A stretch of 64,000 nt of DNA from positions 1-64,000 of the forward strand of contig NZ_JANFQF010000022.1 of assembly GCF_024438035.1 (NCBI RefSeq), written 5' to 3'. The DNA is from Rhodococcus tibetensis (GTDB taxonomy: Bacteria; Actinomycetota; Actinomycetes; Mycobacteriales; Mycobacteriaceae). Each line of letters begins with the position of its first letter. Position 1 is the stretch's first letter. Below, piece after piece: positions 45,879 through 54,670 of this stretch. The translations under genes and the position numbers were made by a program. Below the pieces are notes generated by a model. The model was given only the letters and a program-made list of their open reading frames with translations. It made no database searches and had not been told where the DNA came from.

Positions 45879-47497
45879 GTCCCGACACATTGCTCGCGCA
45901 GAGTCCGGCGCTGCCCACCCCGGACATCGAGTACGGTCAGCTTTCACCGATGCTCATCGTGTTCGGGGTGGCCGTGGCCGGCGTGCTCGTCGAGTCCTTC
46001 CTGCCACGCCGGGCCCGCTACACGAGTCATCTCGTTCTCAGCCTCGGTGGTCTCGCGGCGGCGTTCGTCGCCGTCGTCCTGCTCGCGGGAACACGTAGTT
46101 CGGCGGTCATGGGCGCCGTGATCATCGACGGACCGACCCTGTTTCTGCAAGGGACGATTCTGCTGGTCTCGATCCCGGCGATTCTGCTGATTGCCGAGCG
46201 GGGCCTCGACCGCATGCGGGTGTCGGCCGGTGTCGCGGTCAGTGCAGGCCGGGCAACCGCCGACGCCGCCGTGGTGGCGGATGCATTCGCCCCTCAGGCG
46301 GCGGCCCTACCCGGGAGCGCGGCCGAACGGGAGGCCGAGGAAGCCGGCGCCGCCCAGACCGAGGTCTTCCCCCTCACGTTGCTCGCAATCGGCGGGATGC
46401 TGTTGTTTCCCGCCGCAGGTGACCTTCTCACCATCTTCGTTGCCCTGGAAGTGCTGTCGCTGCCGCTGTACCTGCTGTGCGGACTGGCCCGCCGCCGACG
46501 CCTGCTGTCCCAGGAAGCTGCGCTCAAGTACTTCCTCCTCGGCGCGTTCTCCTCGGCGTTCTTCCTCTACGGAGTGGCGCTGCTCTACGGTTACGCCGGG
46601 ACGGTCCAGCTGGCAGGGATCGCTGATACCGTCGCCGATGGTTCCGGCAACGAGGGAATGGCCCTGATCGGCACCGGACTGCTCGCGGTGGGGTTGTTGT
46701 TCAAAGTCGGTGCGGTGCCGTTCCATTCGTGGATACCGGACGTTTACCAGGGCGCCCCCACCTCGATTACCGCATTCATGGCGGCGGCTACCAAGATCGC
46801 GGCCTTCGGCGCGATGCTCCGCATCTTCTACGTCGCCCTCCCCGGCCTCCGCGACGACTGGCGGCCCATGCTGTGGGTGGTTGCCATCCTCACCATGGTC
46901 ATCGGTGCGGTCCTGGCGGTGACTCAGACCGATGTGAAACGTATGCTCGCGTACTCGTCGATCGCCCACGCCGGGTTCATCCTCACGGGTCTCATCGCCG
47001 CCAACGACGCCGGGTTGTCGTCGACGATGTTCTACCTCCTCGCCTACGGCTTCAGCACCCTCGGCGCCTTCGCTGTCGTCACCCTCGTCCGGGACTCCGA
47101 CGGGGAGGTCACGGAGATGTCGCGGTGGGCGGGAGTGGGCAGGCGTTCACCTCTCGTCGGGGTGGTATTCGCCTTGTTCCTGCTCGCTTTCGCCGGTATC
47201 CCGCTGACCAGTGGGTTCGTCGGCAAATTTGCGGTCTTCCAGGCCGCGATCGAGGGCGGCGCCACCCCACTCGTCCTCGTCGGGGTAGTGAGCAGCGCGA
47301 TCGCGGCGTTCTTCTACGTGCGCGTTATCGTGCTGATGTTCTTCTCGGAGCCGCGGGACGACGCGCCGACGGTCGTGATACCCAGCGTGCTGACCACAGC
47401 CGCCGTCTCCGTCTCCGTCGTGGTCACCATTGTTCTGGGCATCCTGCCGCAGACCGCGCTCGATATCGCCGACCGGGCTGCAGTATTCGTGCGCTGA
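45875..47497 (+). CDS. nuoN: NADH-quinone oxidoreductase subunit N
   Basis: 540 residues. Third antiporter-like subunit, with LTIFVALEVLSLPLYLLCGLAR and VGAVPFHSWIPDVYQGAPTSITAFMAAATK. A loop near residues 110-160 is rich in Ala and Glu (AAALPGSAAEREAEEAGAAQ), longer than in E. coli. The ATG follows GGAGGT. Last gene of the operon; it faces a tiny minus-strand gene 43 bases downstream. Confidence 0.96.
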   Translation: MSPDTLLAQSPALPTPDIEYGQLSPMLIVFGVAVAGVLVESFLPRRARYTSHLVLSLGGLAAAFVAVVLLAGTRSSAVMGAVIIDGPTLFLQGTILLVSIPAILLIAERGLDRMRVSAGVAVSAGRATADAAVVADAFAPQAAALPGSAAEREAEEAGAAQTEVFPLTLLAIGGMLLFPAAGDLLTIFVALEVLSLPLYLLCGLARRRRLLSQEAALKYFLLGAFSSAFFLYGVALLYGYAGTVQLAGIADTVADGSGNEGMALIGTGLLAVGLLFKVGAVPFHSWIPDVYQGAPTSITAFMAAATKIAAFGAMLRIFYVALPGLRDDWRPMLWVVAILTMVIGAVLAVTQTDVKRMLAYSSIAHAGFILTGLIAANDAGLSSTMFYLLAYGFSTLGAFAVVTLVRDSDGEVTEMSRWAGVGRRSPLVGVVFALFLLAFAGIPLTSGFVGKFAVFQAAIEGGATPLVLVGVVSSAIAAFFYVRVIVLMFFSEPRDDAPTVVIPSVLTTAAVSVSVVVTIVLGILPQTALDIADRAAVFVR

Positions 47498-47539
47498 GCC
47501 GGGCCGGCAATCAGGCTGGGTGCGTCCGACGTATCGGGC

Positions 47540-47620
47540 TCAGAAGATCGTCCCGAGATTGCCCTGCAACAGAGCCGACACTACATACAGCACAATGACC
47601 AGCGGATAGTACAGGTTCAT
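47540..47620 (-). CDS. 26-residue single-span membrane peptide
   Basis: The ORF begins MNLYYPLVIVLYVVSALLQG and ends NLGTIF, one hydrophobic helix with almost no charge. The ATG is preceded by GGAGGTGACAGCG, a near-perfect ribosome site at ideal spacing, so translation is credible despite the length. It lies between convergent nuoN and a minus-strand cold-shock gene. It resembles in kind the tiny subunits of respiratory complexes and small stress peptides, but I recognise no family. Confidence 0.6.
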   Translation of the reverse strand: MNLYYPLVIVLYVVSALLQGNLGTIF

Positions 47621-47767
47621 CGCTGTCACCTCCATGGGAGCCCGGTCGTTCGTGATCGTGCGACGACCACCGGACGAGTACCCACTTGCCGCACGGCATA
47701 CGAGTGCACTGCATCACGATTGGGTACCCCACACCGCGCGGGTGGAGAAGCGCCCCGAGGCCTCGCC

Positions 47768-47817
47768 GTAACGTGCGAAGGCCGCACCCGAAACAATCGG
47801 GCGCGGCCTCACGTTAC
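47768..47817 (-). terminator. Long stem-loop downstream of the cold-shock gene
   Basis: AGGCCGCACCCGA (47779-47791) pairs with TCGGGCGCGGCCT (47797-47809) with one mismatch (a G-U wobble on the minus transcript) around AACAA, and outer arms GTAACGTG/CACGTTAC extend the stem with a 3-base bulge. It starts 11 bases after the cold-shock stop codon. There is no U-tract, as is common for actinobacterial terminators. Confidence 0.75.
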
Positions 47818-47828
47818 GTCTGGATCCG

Positions 47829-48032
47829 TCAGACGGGATGCACGTTCTGGGCTTGCGGGCCCTTCTGTCCCTGGCCGACCTCGAACTCCACACGCTGGTT
47901 CTCGTCGAGCGACTTGTAGCCGCTGCCCGAGATCTCCGAGTAGTGAACGAAAAGGTCGGCACTGCCGTCATCCGGTGCGATGAACCCGAATCCCTTTTCG
48001 CTGTTGAACCACTTCACAACACCCTGCGCCAT
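47829..48032 (-). CDS. Cold-shock domain protein
   Basis: 67 residues: a single cold-shock domain with RNP1 KGFGFIAPD and RNP2 LFVHYSEI, beginning [13 protein letters not shown]. CspA-type RNA chaperones bind single-stranded nucleic acid. The ATG follows GGGAG; an ATG six codons earlier lacks a ribosome site. It stands alone, with the strong stem-loop just behind it and a 146-base gap upstream. Confidence 0.94.
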   Translation of the reverse strand: MAQGVVKWFNSEKGFGFIAPDDGSADLFVHYSEISGSGYKSLDENQRVEFEVGQGQKGPQAQNVHPV

Positions 48033-48178
48033 ACCGTTAACTCCCTGCAACTGTCCGCCGAACGCTCATATCGAGGCCCGGTCGTACACCCATACTGCCA
48101 CCCTCTGCCGCGGAACGAGTGCATTTACCGACGTTCGGCTTCCGACCGGGCGAAAAACCGTGGTAGCGCGCCTGCGCA

Positions 48179-48589
48179 TCACTGCGGCTGCGTGATGTTC
48201 ACCATCCATGAGATGCCGAACCGGTCCACGCAGGCGCCGAACTCGTCGCCCCACATCTGCTTCTCGAGGGGGACGGACACCGTCCCGTTCTCGGAGAGTT
48301 TCGTCCAGTAGCCGCGCAGCTCGTCGGCGTCGTCACCGGAGAGACTGACGGCAATGTTGTCGCCCGGGTTGTGCGGCATCCCAGGAGGGGTGTCGGCGCC
48401 CATCAGCACGAATCCGTTGTCGGCTTCGAGCAGCGAGTGCATGATCTTGTCGCTGCTCTCGGCGTCGGGCGCACCGAATTCTCCGAAGGTGTTGATCGAC
48501 AGCGAACCGCCGAACACCTCCTTGTAGAATTCCATCGCCTCTCGTGCGTTGCCGCCGAAGCTGATGTACGGATTGAGACGTGAGGCCAT
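48179..48589 (-). CDS. VOC/PhnB-like glyoxalase-superfamily protein
   Basis: 136 residues with the PhnB-like start SRLNPYISFGGNAREAMEFYKEVFGG, the central HSLLEADNGFVLMGAD, and the final MWGDEFGACVDRFGISWMVNI. Family members are small beta-alpha-beta proteins, some metal-dependent lyases or dioxygenases, others drug-binding; function here is unknown. The ATG follows AAGGAG. It lies downstream of the CHAT gene, separated by 110 bases, and is probably not part of that operon. Confidence 0.85.
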   Translation of the reverse strand: MASRLNPYISFGGNAREAMEFYKEVFGGSLSINTFGEFGAPDAESSDKIMHSLLEADNGFVLMGADTPPGMPHNPGDNIAVSLSGDDADELRGYWTKLSENGTVSVPLEKQMWGDEFGACVDRFGISWMVNITQPQ

Positions 48590-48699
48590 GGCGAAGCTCC
48601 TTCTCGGTGCAGAAATTGTTTCTCGTGGCGATCCGACACACCGACGGTACAGCGAAGAGCGGTCGCTCGACCCCGGATCAGTGCAGCCCTGGATCGGTT

Positions 48700-49968
48700 C
48701 TAAGTGGACACCGTCGCGAACGCTCCCCACAGCACCGGCGAGTGGGCGATGGTCCGCTCCTCTCGCCACGCCGACGATCGCTCTCGCTGCCAGTCGCAGA
48801 GCGCGTTGACCGCATCCGGGCTCTCGTGTGCGGAGTCCACGGAACAGATTGCCGACTGCAAGGGACGTTCCCCGGGACGTGCCCCCGCCAGGCGCTCGAA
48901 GGCGAGGTCGGTGGGCAGAGTCCACCGACTGGCCGTGACCAGTTCGGCGCCGCCGCTGATCATCGCCGAGACCAGGCCCAGCGCCTCACCGAAGCGGAGG
49001 TCGCCGCCGCTCTCACAAGCGATGAGGGCAACCCTGCTAGGGATGGGCCACAAGTCGGGTCCGGCAACGGGGTCGTCGGTGAGGGCGTGGGTGCCCAAGA
49101 GCAGGTCCTTCGCCGACAGCGGTCGGTGTGCCCGCGTCGCCTCCGCGAACCCGATCGTCTCCGCCCGGCACGCCAGATGCAGCTCTGCGTGCTCGCTCTG
49201 GCCGGACTCGGGCACCGCTGCGGTCACATGGCCGACATAGATCAGTCTGCTGGCGCCGCCCCGCAGCGCTTCGCCCAGCCACTCCCGGTCCACGTCCTCC
49301 CGACGGAACATACCGGTGGGGTCGGTGACCCTTGGCTCGAGCCGGTTCTGCTCGGCATACTCGGCGATGTGTCGGGACAGGGGCGCCTCCCCCGACATCC
49401 GGCCCAGCACCGAGCCGAGTACGGAATCCGCTCGATATCCCGGTACTCGTGGATCGAGGACGGCGACGACGGGCAGCTCTCGCGTGTGGCGCCACGAGCG
49501 CGGAGAGCGCCCGGGGGCGTGGACGATACTCAGTGGTGCGAGCAGGCTGATGTCCGCAATATCGATCAGGCGCATGTGGGCGTCCGGGGCGATCAGTTCC
49601 CATGGAACCTGCGCGACGCGGGGTGACGGCTGGATCCGGATGTGTGGCCGGACCCCGCGGGTATACAACTCGTGCAGTTGCGCGGCGAGACCGAACGGGA
49701 GGAACGTTCGCGAAAGCTGCTGTGCCAGTGCGTGCTCTGCGTCGTACGTGGCAAAGTCGGCGACCGTCAGAACATATTCGAGATTTTCCGGTACGGCGGC
49801 GTTCGGCACAGCAGGTGTCAGCGCGGCGAGTGCCTCGTCCAGTTGTGCCGCCGTCACGACCGAGACTCCGCCCGAATAGGTGTCGCCCGACCACCGCCAC
49901 GACGTATACAGGTCTCCCGCATCGGCCATCCGCACGAAGACGGTGGGACGCTCCGTCGACATCACCAT
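48700..49968 (-). CDS. CHAT-domain cysteine protease
   Basis: 422 residues (ATG 49968; GTG 49965 or ATG 49962, both overlapping the TPR stop, are alternatives). The C-terminal half is a CHAT (caspase-HetF-TPR) domain: VPWELIAP (121-128), catalytic His247 in LIYVGHV, catalytic Cys318 in ALIACESGG, GGAELVTASRW and the closing SPVLWGAFA. The N-terminal 110 residues are unassigned. CHAT proteases cleave partner proteins, often when triggered by a TPR or sensor subunit, as in Craspase and gasdermin-linked systems. It is the last gene of a five-gene operon, directly after the TPR gene. Confidence 0.85.
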   Translation of the reverse strand: MVMSTERPTVFVRMADAGDLYTSWRWSGDTYSGGVSVVTAAQLDEALAALTPAVPNAAVPENLEYVLTVADFATYDAEHALAQQLSRTFLPFGLAAQLHELYTRGVRPHIRIQPSPRVAQVPWELIAPDAHMRLIDIADISLLAPLSIVHAPGRSPRSWRHTRELPVVAVLDPRVPGYRADSVLGSVLGRMSGEAPLSRHIAEYAEQNRLEPRVTDPTGMFRREDVDREWLGEALRGGASRLIYVGHVTAAVPESGQSEHAELHLACRAETIGFAEATRAHRPLSAKDLLLGTHALTDDPVAGPDLWPIPSRVALIACESGGDLRFGEALGLVSAMISGGAELVTASRWTLPTDLAFERLAGARPGERPLQSAICSVDSAHESPDAVNALCDWQRERSSAWREERTIAHSPVLWGAFATVST

Positions 49969-51425
49969 GCCGGGACCGATCGGCCGTCGCGGACCGGGTG
50001 GCCGTAACGCTTCTCGGCCATCGCGATGTGCGGCTCGAGCGCGACGCGGCCACCGTGAGACACTGTGAGCTGCGGTGGCAGACAAACGGGCAGGCCGACG
50101 CCCGCGGCAACCCCGGCCAGGGCGGTTCCGAGCTGGAATGCGGTCGACACGTCGAGAGTGTGGTCCGGAAGGGCAGGCATCACGAGCGGTAACGTCGCCG
50201 CCGGGCTGCCGGTGGAGCGGTCGAGATCCAATGTGGTGCCCGCGCACTGCGCCTCGATGAGATCACTGACGAGAAGGGCATCACCGCAGCCGTAGGAAAG
50301 GCGGAATGCCAACGCCATAGCCGGGTCCGCGATGTGCCGGTTCCATTGCTCGCGCTGAAAACCGTTCGGGAGGGTGTAGCGCACGGCGTTGACGGTGAGT
50401 GCCGCGGGCACTGCGAGGTCGACGGCTCGCTTTCGCAGCGCCGGGTCGGGGTGGTCGTTCAGCATCGCTTCCAACAGTGTCGCGTGCCAGACGTCGACCT
50501 GTGCGCAGTGCAATCCCAGGCCCAGCTCGGCGTACGTCTCGACAGCGGAAGCGAGGAGAGCCTCACCCTCGTCCCGGCGTCCGGCGCCGAAAGCCAGCGT
50601 GGCGAGGCGAGTGTTGACGTCCGCGACATCGAGTAACGCCCCGGAATCCGCGAAGTGCTGGGCGCTGCGCCGGTAGAGCGCGCTCGCGCGCTCGGTCTGG
50701 TCGCGTCTTTCCGCCACAAATGCCAGGACCTTCAGTCCGATCCCCACCCGATGGCCGACCCCGGCCTGCTCGAAGTGTGTCTGGATGCCCAAATTCTGCT
50801 GTGTTTCGGCGACGGCGTTGTTGTCACCGGCCTCGGCGAAGGCGGCGAGAGCTTGGCCGGCGAAATCGTCAGCGAGGTCGAAGCGGCCGGTCTCGAAATG
50901 GACCGCCGCCAGATTCATCAATGGGTGGCCGGCAAGGTGTGGCGCGGAATGTACTGCGGCCCCAAGTGACTCGTGGGCCAGGTCGGCCGCGTACGCCCAT
51001 TGCTGCCGGTGGATGGCGACGGCTGTCAACGACAACAGGCAAGGGATGCGGAGGTCCTCGAGGTCGTCGTGACCGGTCAGCAGGGAGCGCGCCTGCTCGA
51101 GTGCGGTCTGCGCACCGTCGAGGTCCCCCACGTGCTGGAGGGTCTGTGACAGATTGATCAACGCGACGGGACGAATCCTGCGAGCGTCCGCCGACATGGC
51201 GGCGAGGGCCTCGCGGTAGCGGTCGACGGCCGTGACGTGGTCACCCAACTCGTCGGACATACTGGCGGCGTTGATCATTGCGCTGATCCGTAGATCGTCG
51301 GAGGCGGTGCGCGCAACCTGCTCGAAGGTGTCCCGCGCTGCGGTGAGGTCACCGCGGGCGTACGCGGCGCCGCCTGCGGCGAGCAGGTCACGGGCCTCGT
51401 CCGGCGACAGTGGGTGATCCGTCAT
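49962..51425 (-). CDS. Tetratricopeptide-repeat protein, CHAT partner
   Basis: 487 residues. The first 330 residues are tandem helical TPR-like repeats (ARGDLTAARDTFEQVARTAS, ELGDHVTAVDRYREALAAM, HVGDLDGAQTALEQARSLL, ETGRFDLADDFAGQALAAF). The last 140 are different, Pro/Leu-rich and unrecognised, ending GRSVPAW. TPR and CHAT are often fused or adjacent; here they are separate overlapping genes. The TPR arm probably recognises the trigger or holds the CHAT substrate. It starts one base after the preceding gene ends. Confidence 0.83.
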   Translation of the reverse strand: MTDHPLSPDEARDLLAAGGAAYARGDLTAARDTFEQVARTASDDLRISAMINAASMSDELGDHVTAVDRYREALAAMSADARRIRPVALINLSQTLQHVGDLDGAQTALEQARSLLTGHDDLEDLRIPCLLSLTAVAIHRQQWAYAADLAHESLGAAVHSAPHLAGHPLMNLAAVHFETGRFDLADDFAGQALAAFAEAGDNNAVAETQQNLGIQTHFEQAGVGHRVGIGLKVLAFVAERRDQTERASALYRRSAQHFADSGALLDVADVNTRLATLAFGAGRRDEGEALLASAVETYAELGLGLHCAQVDVWHATLLEAMLNDHPDPALRKRAVDLAVPAALTVNAVRYTLPNGFQREQWNRHIADPAMALAFRLSYGCGDALLVSDLIEAQCAGTTLDLDRSTGSPAATLPLVMPALPDHTLDVSTAFQLGTALAGVAAGVGLPVCLPPQLTVSHGGRVALEPHIAMAEKRYGHPVRDGRSVPAW

Positions 51426-51426
51426 G

Positions 51427-52461
51427 TCAGAAGTCCGATTCCGAGGCAGCGGCGCCGATCTCGGCGAGCAGGGGGGTGTCGCCGTCGTCGTCAGGTGTGG
51501 CGGCTCGCTGCAGCCGTTGCCGCACGAGGTCCCGGATTCGATCGCGGACCTCGCGCCCGCCGAGTTCGGGGTGGAGGTTTCCGCCGAACCCGGGGAGGTA
51601 GACCTCCACGGTGACCCCCCCTTCAGATCCCGGTGGGGCGTGGGTGGCGCCGACCCAGGTGTCGCCGGTCAGGTGCAGTGCGACATCGACGGCGCGTGAC
51701 GGATCGGCGCCGGCCACTGTGGCACGCGGGCGCAGGTGTGCGGGTACGGCTCCGACGAGGTGCGGTGAGGCCACCACAGCCACGCGCACGGCGGTGTTGC
51801 CGGCAACGTGTGTCACTTCCCAGGACACTGCCCGCTCGGACGCGTCGACGATGCCGGGAGGGTAACGGCGCCAGTCGGTTCCGCTGATGCCGCGGGCGAG
51901 GACGAGGGTGCCGGGCCTGACCGCCGCCGTGCCGGCTGCGAGAGCGTAATCCTCTGCGCGCGCCGAGTCTCCCGCCGGTGGCGGTGAAACGGCGACGAAG
52001 AGCGCGTCAGCGCCGGCGACCACGGACTCGCAGTCGTCGACGAGTCCGGTGATGTCGCGGTCCAGCAGGGCGTCGTCGAGGGTCGGGATGTCATCGATCG
52101 TCGAGGCCGGCCACCATCGTGCGGCCCAGAGCGCGAAGGCGAGTCGCCGCACCTTCGCGGCGAGGTCCGGGCGTGCCGGTGCGTATTCGACCTCGTCCAC
52201 AGACACACCGGGCTCGGCCAGCGCCAAAGCCACCGGCTCTCCGTACAGCGCCCACACCCAGTTCTGCGCGGAGGTCACGTTGTCGATCACTGCGGTGGGT
52301 GGGGCGGATTCGGTGAGCACACTCCAGCTGAGGTGTCCGCCGGCGACCTCCAGGACGGCGACGTCGATACCCGGATTGTCGTCCAGAACGCTGGGCGCGG
52401 CCCCGGGCGTGATCGCGCAGAGGCCTGCGGCTACTGCCCTCACGGTCACCGAGTCCGGCAT
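51427..52461 (-). CDS. Unrecognised protein of the CHAT-TPR operon
   Basis: 344 residues from ATG 52461, which overlaps the upstream stop (TGATG); the frame is open further but that part lies inside the previous gene. Alternating hydrophobic strands and acidic stretches (DDNPGIDVAVLEVAGGHLSW, ALFVAVSPPPAGDSARAEDY, PRATVAGADPSRAVDVALHL), no signal peptide, no membrane helix, no motif I know. The acidic end DDDGDTPLLAEIGAAASESDF is distinctive. Its place between two other operon genes suggests a sensor, substrate or regulator of the protease. Confidence 0.7.
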   Translation of the reverse strand: MPDSVTVRAVAAGLCAITPGAAPSVLDDNPGIDVAVLEVAGGHLSWSVLTESAPPTAVIDNVTSAQNWVWALYGEPVALALAEPGVSVDEVEYAPARPDLAAKVRRLAFALWAARWWPASTIDDIPTLDDALLDRDITGLVDDCESVVAGADALFVAVSPPPAGDSARAEDYALAAGTAAVRPGTLVLARGISGTDWRRYPPGIVDASERAVSWEVTHVAGNTAVRVAVVASPHLVGAVPAHLRPRATVAGADPSRAVDVALHLTGDTWVGATHAPPGSEGGVTVEVYLPGFGGNLHPELGGREVRDRIRDLVRQRLQRAATPDDDGDTPLLAEIGAAASESDF

Positions 52462-53378
52462 CAGCTTGCCCGCGATCGAGATGAATCCGTGGAGTCGGCG
52501 AGCGGCACCACGCTGAGTGCCTGCTTGACCCGCATCCGGTGGTCGAGGATGACCGATCGGGCGACACCGTCGAGTAGATTCCACACCTCGTCGAGTTCGT
52601 GCACCGAGGACTCCCGGGCATCGCGGCCGTGCAAGCGCACCCAGAGACGCCGCAGGTACGGCCGCCACGGCTTCTGCAGTTCGGCGGCGATGGCGGCAAG
52701 CGGATTCGTTTCGGGTAACGACCGATCTTCGGTGCTCAGCGCGAGCCGGCGAGCCTGCAGCACATACGCTTCGCGTTGCCAGCGGCCGTTGATCGCTCGA
52801 CCCGCCGCCGTGTCCGCGACAGGATCGCGACCGCCGGCCCCGATCGGCCGTAAGTCGACGGCCAGCGTGGCGCCCGCCGTCGCAACCACCCTCAACGACT
52901 CGTCGAGCAGGGCCCACGGCGAGCAACTCCGCGCAATCTCCGTCGTCACCAACTCGGCTAGGGGCGGAAGTTCGGCGCGCTCACTCGAAGCGCGCAGCAC
53001 GGTGAAGGCACGTTCGTGGACGGTGCGGTCGAAGGGAAGTCCCAGTGCCGTGGTGGATGCAGACATTCCCAGGACGGGCGCCACAGGCACCGGATGCGTG
53101 GTCAATCCCAGCTCGTGAGCCGTGTACGCAGGGGGGGGTGTCCACAGCGCAATTCCGAAGTGGGTTCCGGCGGAACCGGAGACCAACCCGTCGAACACGC
53201 ACTGGCCGGAGTCGTCCGACTCGTCGAGCCGTGCGCCGGGGCAGGCGTCGAGAAGTGCCTCGATCTCCGAGGTGTCGTCCGCGAGGGCGACGCGCGAGAG
53301 CGGTCGCCGGCCCCAGGCGAGATCGATGAGTGCCGTGAGTTGCCGGGCCTGCGATGGGTCGGTGATATGGGCTTTCAA
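52461..53378 (-). CDS. Unrecognised protein of the CHAT-TPR operon (TTG start)
   Basis: 305 residues from TTG 53378; there is no good ATG near the start, and the next in-frame ATG would remove about 100 residues. The C-terminal half is helical and basic (RWQREAYVLQARRLALSTED, PWRPYLRRLWVRLHGRDARE, HELDEVWNLLDGVARSVILD). No signal peptide or membrane segment. Family unknown. The stop overlaps the next start by one base. Confidence 0.68.
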   Translation of the reverse strand: MKAHITDPSQARQLTALIDLAWGRRPLSRVALADDTSEIEALLDACPGARLDESDDSGQCVFDGLVSGSAGTHFGIALWTPPPAYTAHELGLTTHPVPVAPVLGMSASTTALGLPFDRTVHERAFTVLRASSERAELPPLAELVTTEIARSCSPWALLDESLRVVATAGATLAVDLRPIGAGGRDPVADTAAGRAINGRWQREAYVLQARRLALSTEDRSLPETNPLAAIAAELQKPWRPYLRRLWVRLHGRDARESSVHELDEVWNLLDGVARSVILDHRMRVKQALSVVPLADSTDSSRSRAS

Positions 53379-53399
53379 AGCCTGAGTGGTGCGTCCGGC

Positions 53400-53840
53400 C
53401 TAGTATTCGTGCACGTCGCGCAGGGTGTTTGCCGCGATCGACTCGCCGCGGTCAGAGTCCGGTGGGCCGGCCGTGGCGGCCAGCTCGAAACAGCGCTGAA
53501 AGTACAGGTCCTGCGGATTGCCCTCGGTGATCCGTAGTGCACGGCGGACCCGCTTGAGCAGCGTGAACCATGCTGCCGTGGCACGCAGCAGATCAGCGGA
53601 GGCGTGCAGGCGTGTCGCCAGAAGCTCCGCGCCGTCAGAGGAGATGACCGGACCGGCACACGCCGGGTTCTGCACCGGGCGAATCACCAGCGGATCGAGA
53701 ATCAGTTTGACTGTGCGGCTGAGCGGCCCGCCGTCCGGGCCGCTCAGCGGTTCGACGCCGTGCAGTTCCCGCCACACCTCGTCCACGACCATGGCGCGGG
53801 GTCGTCGAGTAGCCGTCGCCCCCATCGCTCCCGTCCGCAT
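53400..53840 (-). CDS. Unrecognised first gene of the CHAT-TPR operon
   Basis: 146 residues. Mixed alpha/beta composition with AELLATRLHASADLLRATAAWFTLLKRVRRAL as a likely helical pair and a final ESIAANTLRDVHEY. No known motif. Start at ATG 53840, without a good ribosome site; ATG 53825 is an alternative. It is 21 bases ahead of the next gene. The promoter must lie in 53841-54000, shared with the divergent lpqH gene. Confidence 0.65.
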   Translation of the reverse strand: MRTGAMGATATRRPRAMVVDEVWRELHGVEPLSGPDGGPLSRTVKLILDPLVIRPVQNPACAGPVISSDGAELLATRLHASADLLRATAAWFTLLKRVRRALRITEGNPQDLYFQRCFELAATAGPPDSDRGESIAANTLRDVHEY

Positions 53841-54000
53841 TCGTGCAGGCTACCGCAGGTATGCCCGGTAGAGGTCGGCAGAAATCTGGGATCGGTAGGG
53901 CGCGGGCCGTCCATACCTTTCAGCCATCGGCCCCACACCGCGGGACGAAGAGATCGGAGACGGGCGCCGAGCGCCCCTCACCACATGCGAAGGACGGATC

Positions 54001-54555
54001 ATGAACAAGATCATTCGGACTCAGCCGAAGCGCGCATACACCGCAGGCATCGTCGCGGTTGCGGCTGCAGCCCTGCTGCTCTCGGGTTGCAGTGACAGCA
54101 AGGGGTCCAATGGCAGCTCCGACGCCTCCACGGCCGCCTCGGAGACGTCGAACGCCCCGAGCCCGGCCGGTGCGTCCGCGGCCGTCATCGACGGGAAGGC
54201 GTTGGACGCCACGTTCGACGCCACATGCGCCAAGCGGGGTGACACCTTGGCGCTGGCTCTCGCCGACACCGGCAATGCCACGTACGGGGACCTGGCCGTG
54301 AGCGCGACCATCACCGGCGCGGACACCGTCCAGGCCGTCGGGATCGCCGGCAGCAAGGGCGGATCCAACGGATTGCCCTACGCCCTCGGGTTCGGCCAGG
54401 GAATGCCCGGTGGCACCGCGACGGTCGTGAAGGACGGTGACGTGTACAAGGTGACGGGGGAAGGCGTCGGCGCTCCCGACATGAGCAATCCGACCGCGCC
54501 GACCACGGCGAAGTTCGACATCACCTTCGCGTGCTCCACCATCGTCGACGGCTGA
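54001..54555 (+). CDS. lpqH: LpqH-type (19-kDa antigen) lipoprotein
   Basis: 184 residues. Lipoprotein signal peptide with lipobox LLSGC (Cys30), a Ser/Thr/Ala-rich linker, then the LpqH beta domain: VIDGKALDATFDATCAKRGD, TVQAVGIAGSKGGSNGL, ATVVKDGDVYKVTGEGVGAPDM and a final FDITFACS. The two Cys of the domain form the conserved disulfide. In mycobacteria LpqH is an abundant surface lipoprotein. The ATG follows AAGGACGG. Confidence 0.88.
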   Translation: MNKIIRTQPKRAYTAGIVAVAAAALLLSGCSDSKGSNGSSDASTAASETSNAPSPAGASAAVIDGKALDATFDATCAKRGDTLALALADTGNATYGDLAVSATITGADTVQAVGIAGSKGGSNGLPYALGFGQGMPGGTATVVKDGDVYKVTGEGVGAPDMSNPTAPTTAKFDITFACSTIVDG

Positions 54556-54670
54556 GCCCCACACCACTAGCACCACGGCGCGCGCGAGTCTCGGACAGAT
54601 GCTGCGACAACGGGATTCGCGCGCACCAGGGCACTGCCCTCACCGCCCACACGTATCGAAAGGGAACATC

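Noticed and set aside
44040-45947. 635-codon minus-strand frame across nuoM
   Set aside because: Shadow of nuoM; the encoded sequence is rich in Glu, His, Gln and Asp with no fold-like pattern, a known effect of high-GC codon use.
48700-53840. Type III-E CRISPR (Craspase-like) interpretation of the TPR-CHAT pair
   Set aside because: No CRISPR array, Cas7-11 or other Cas gene is present, and TPR and CHAT are separate proteins.
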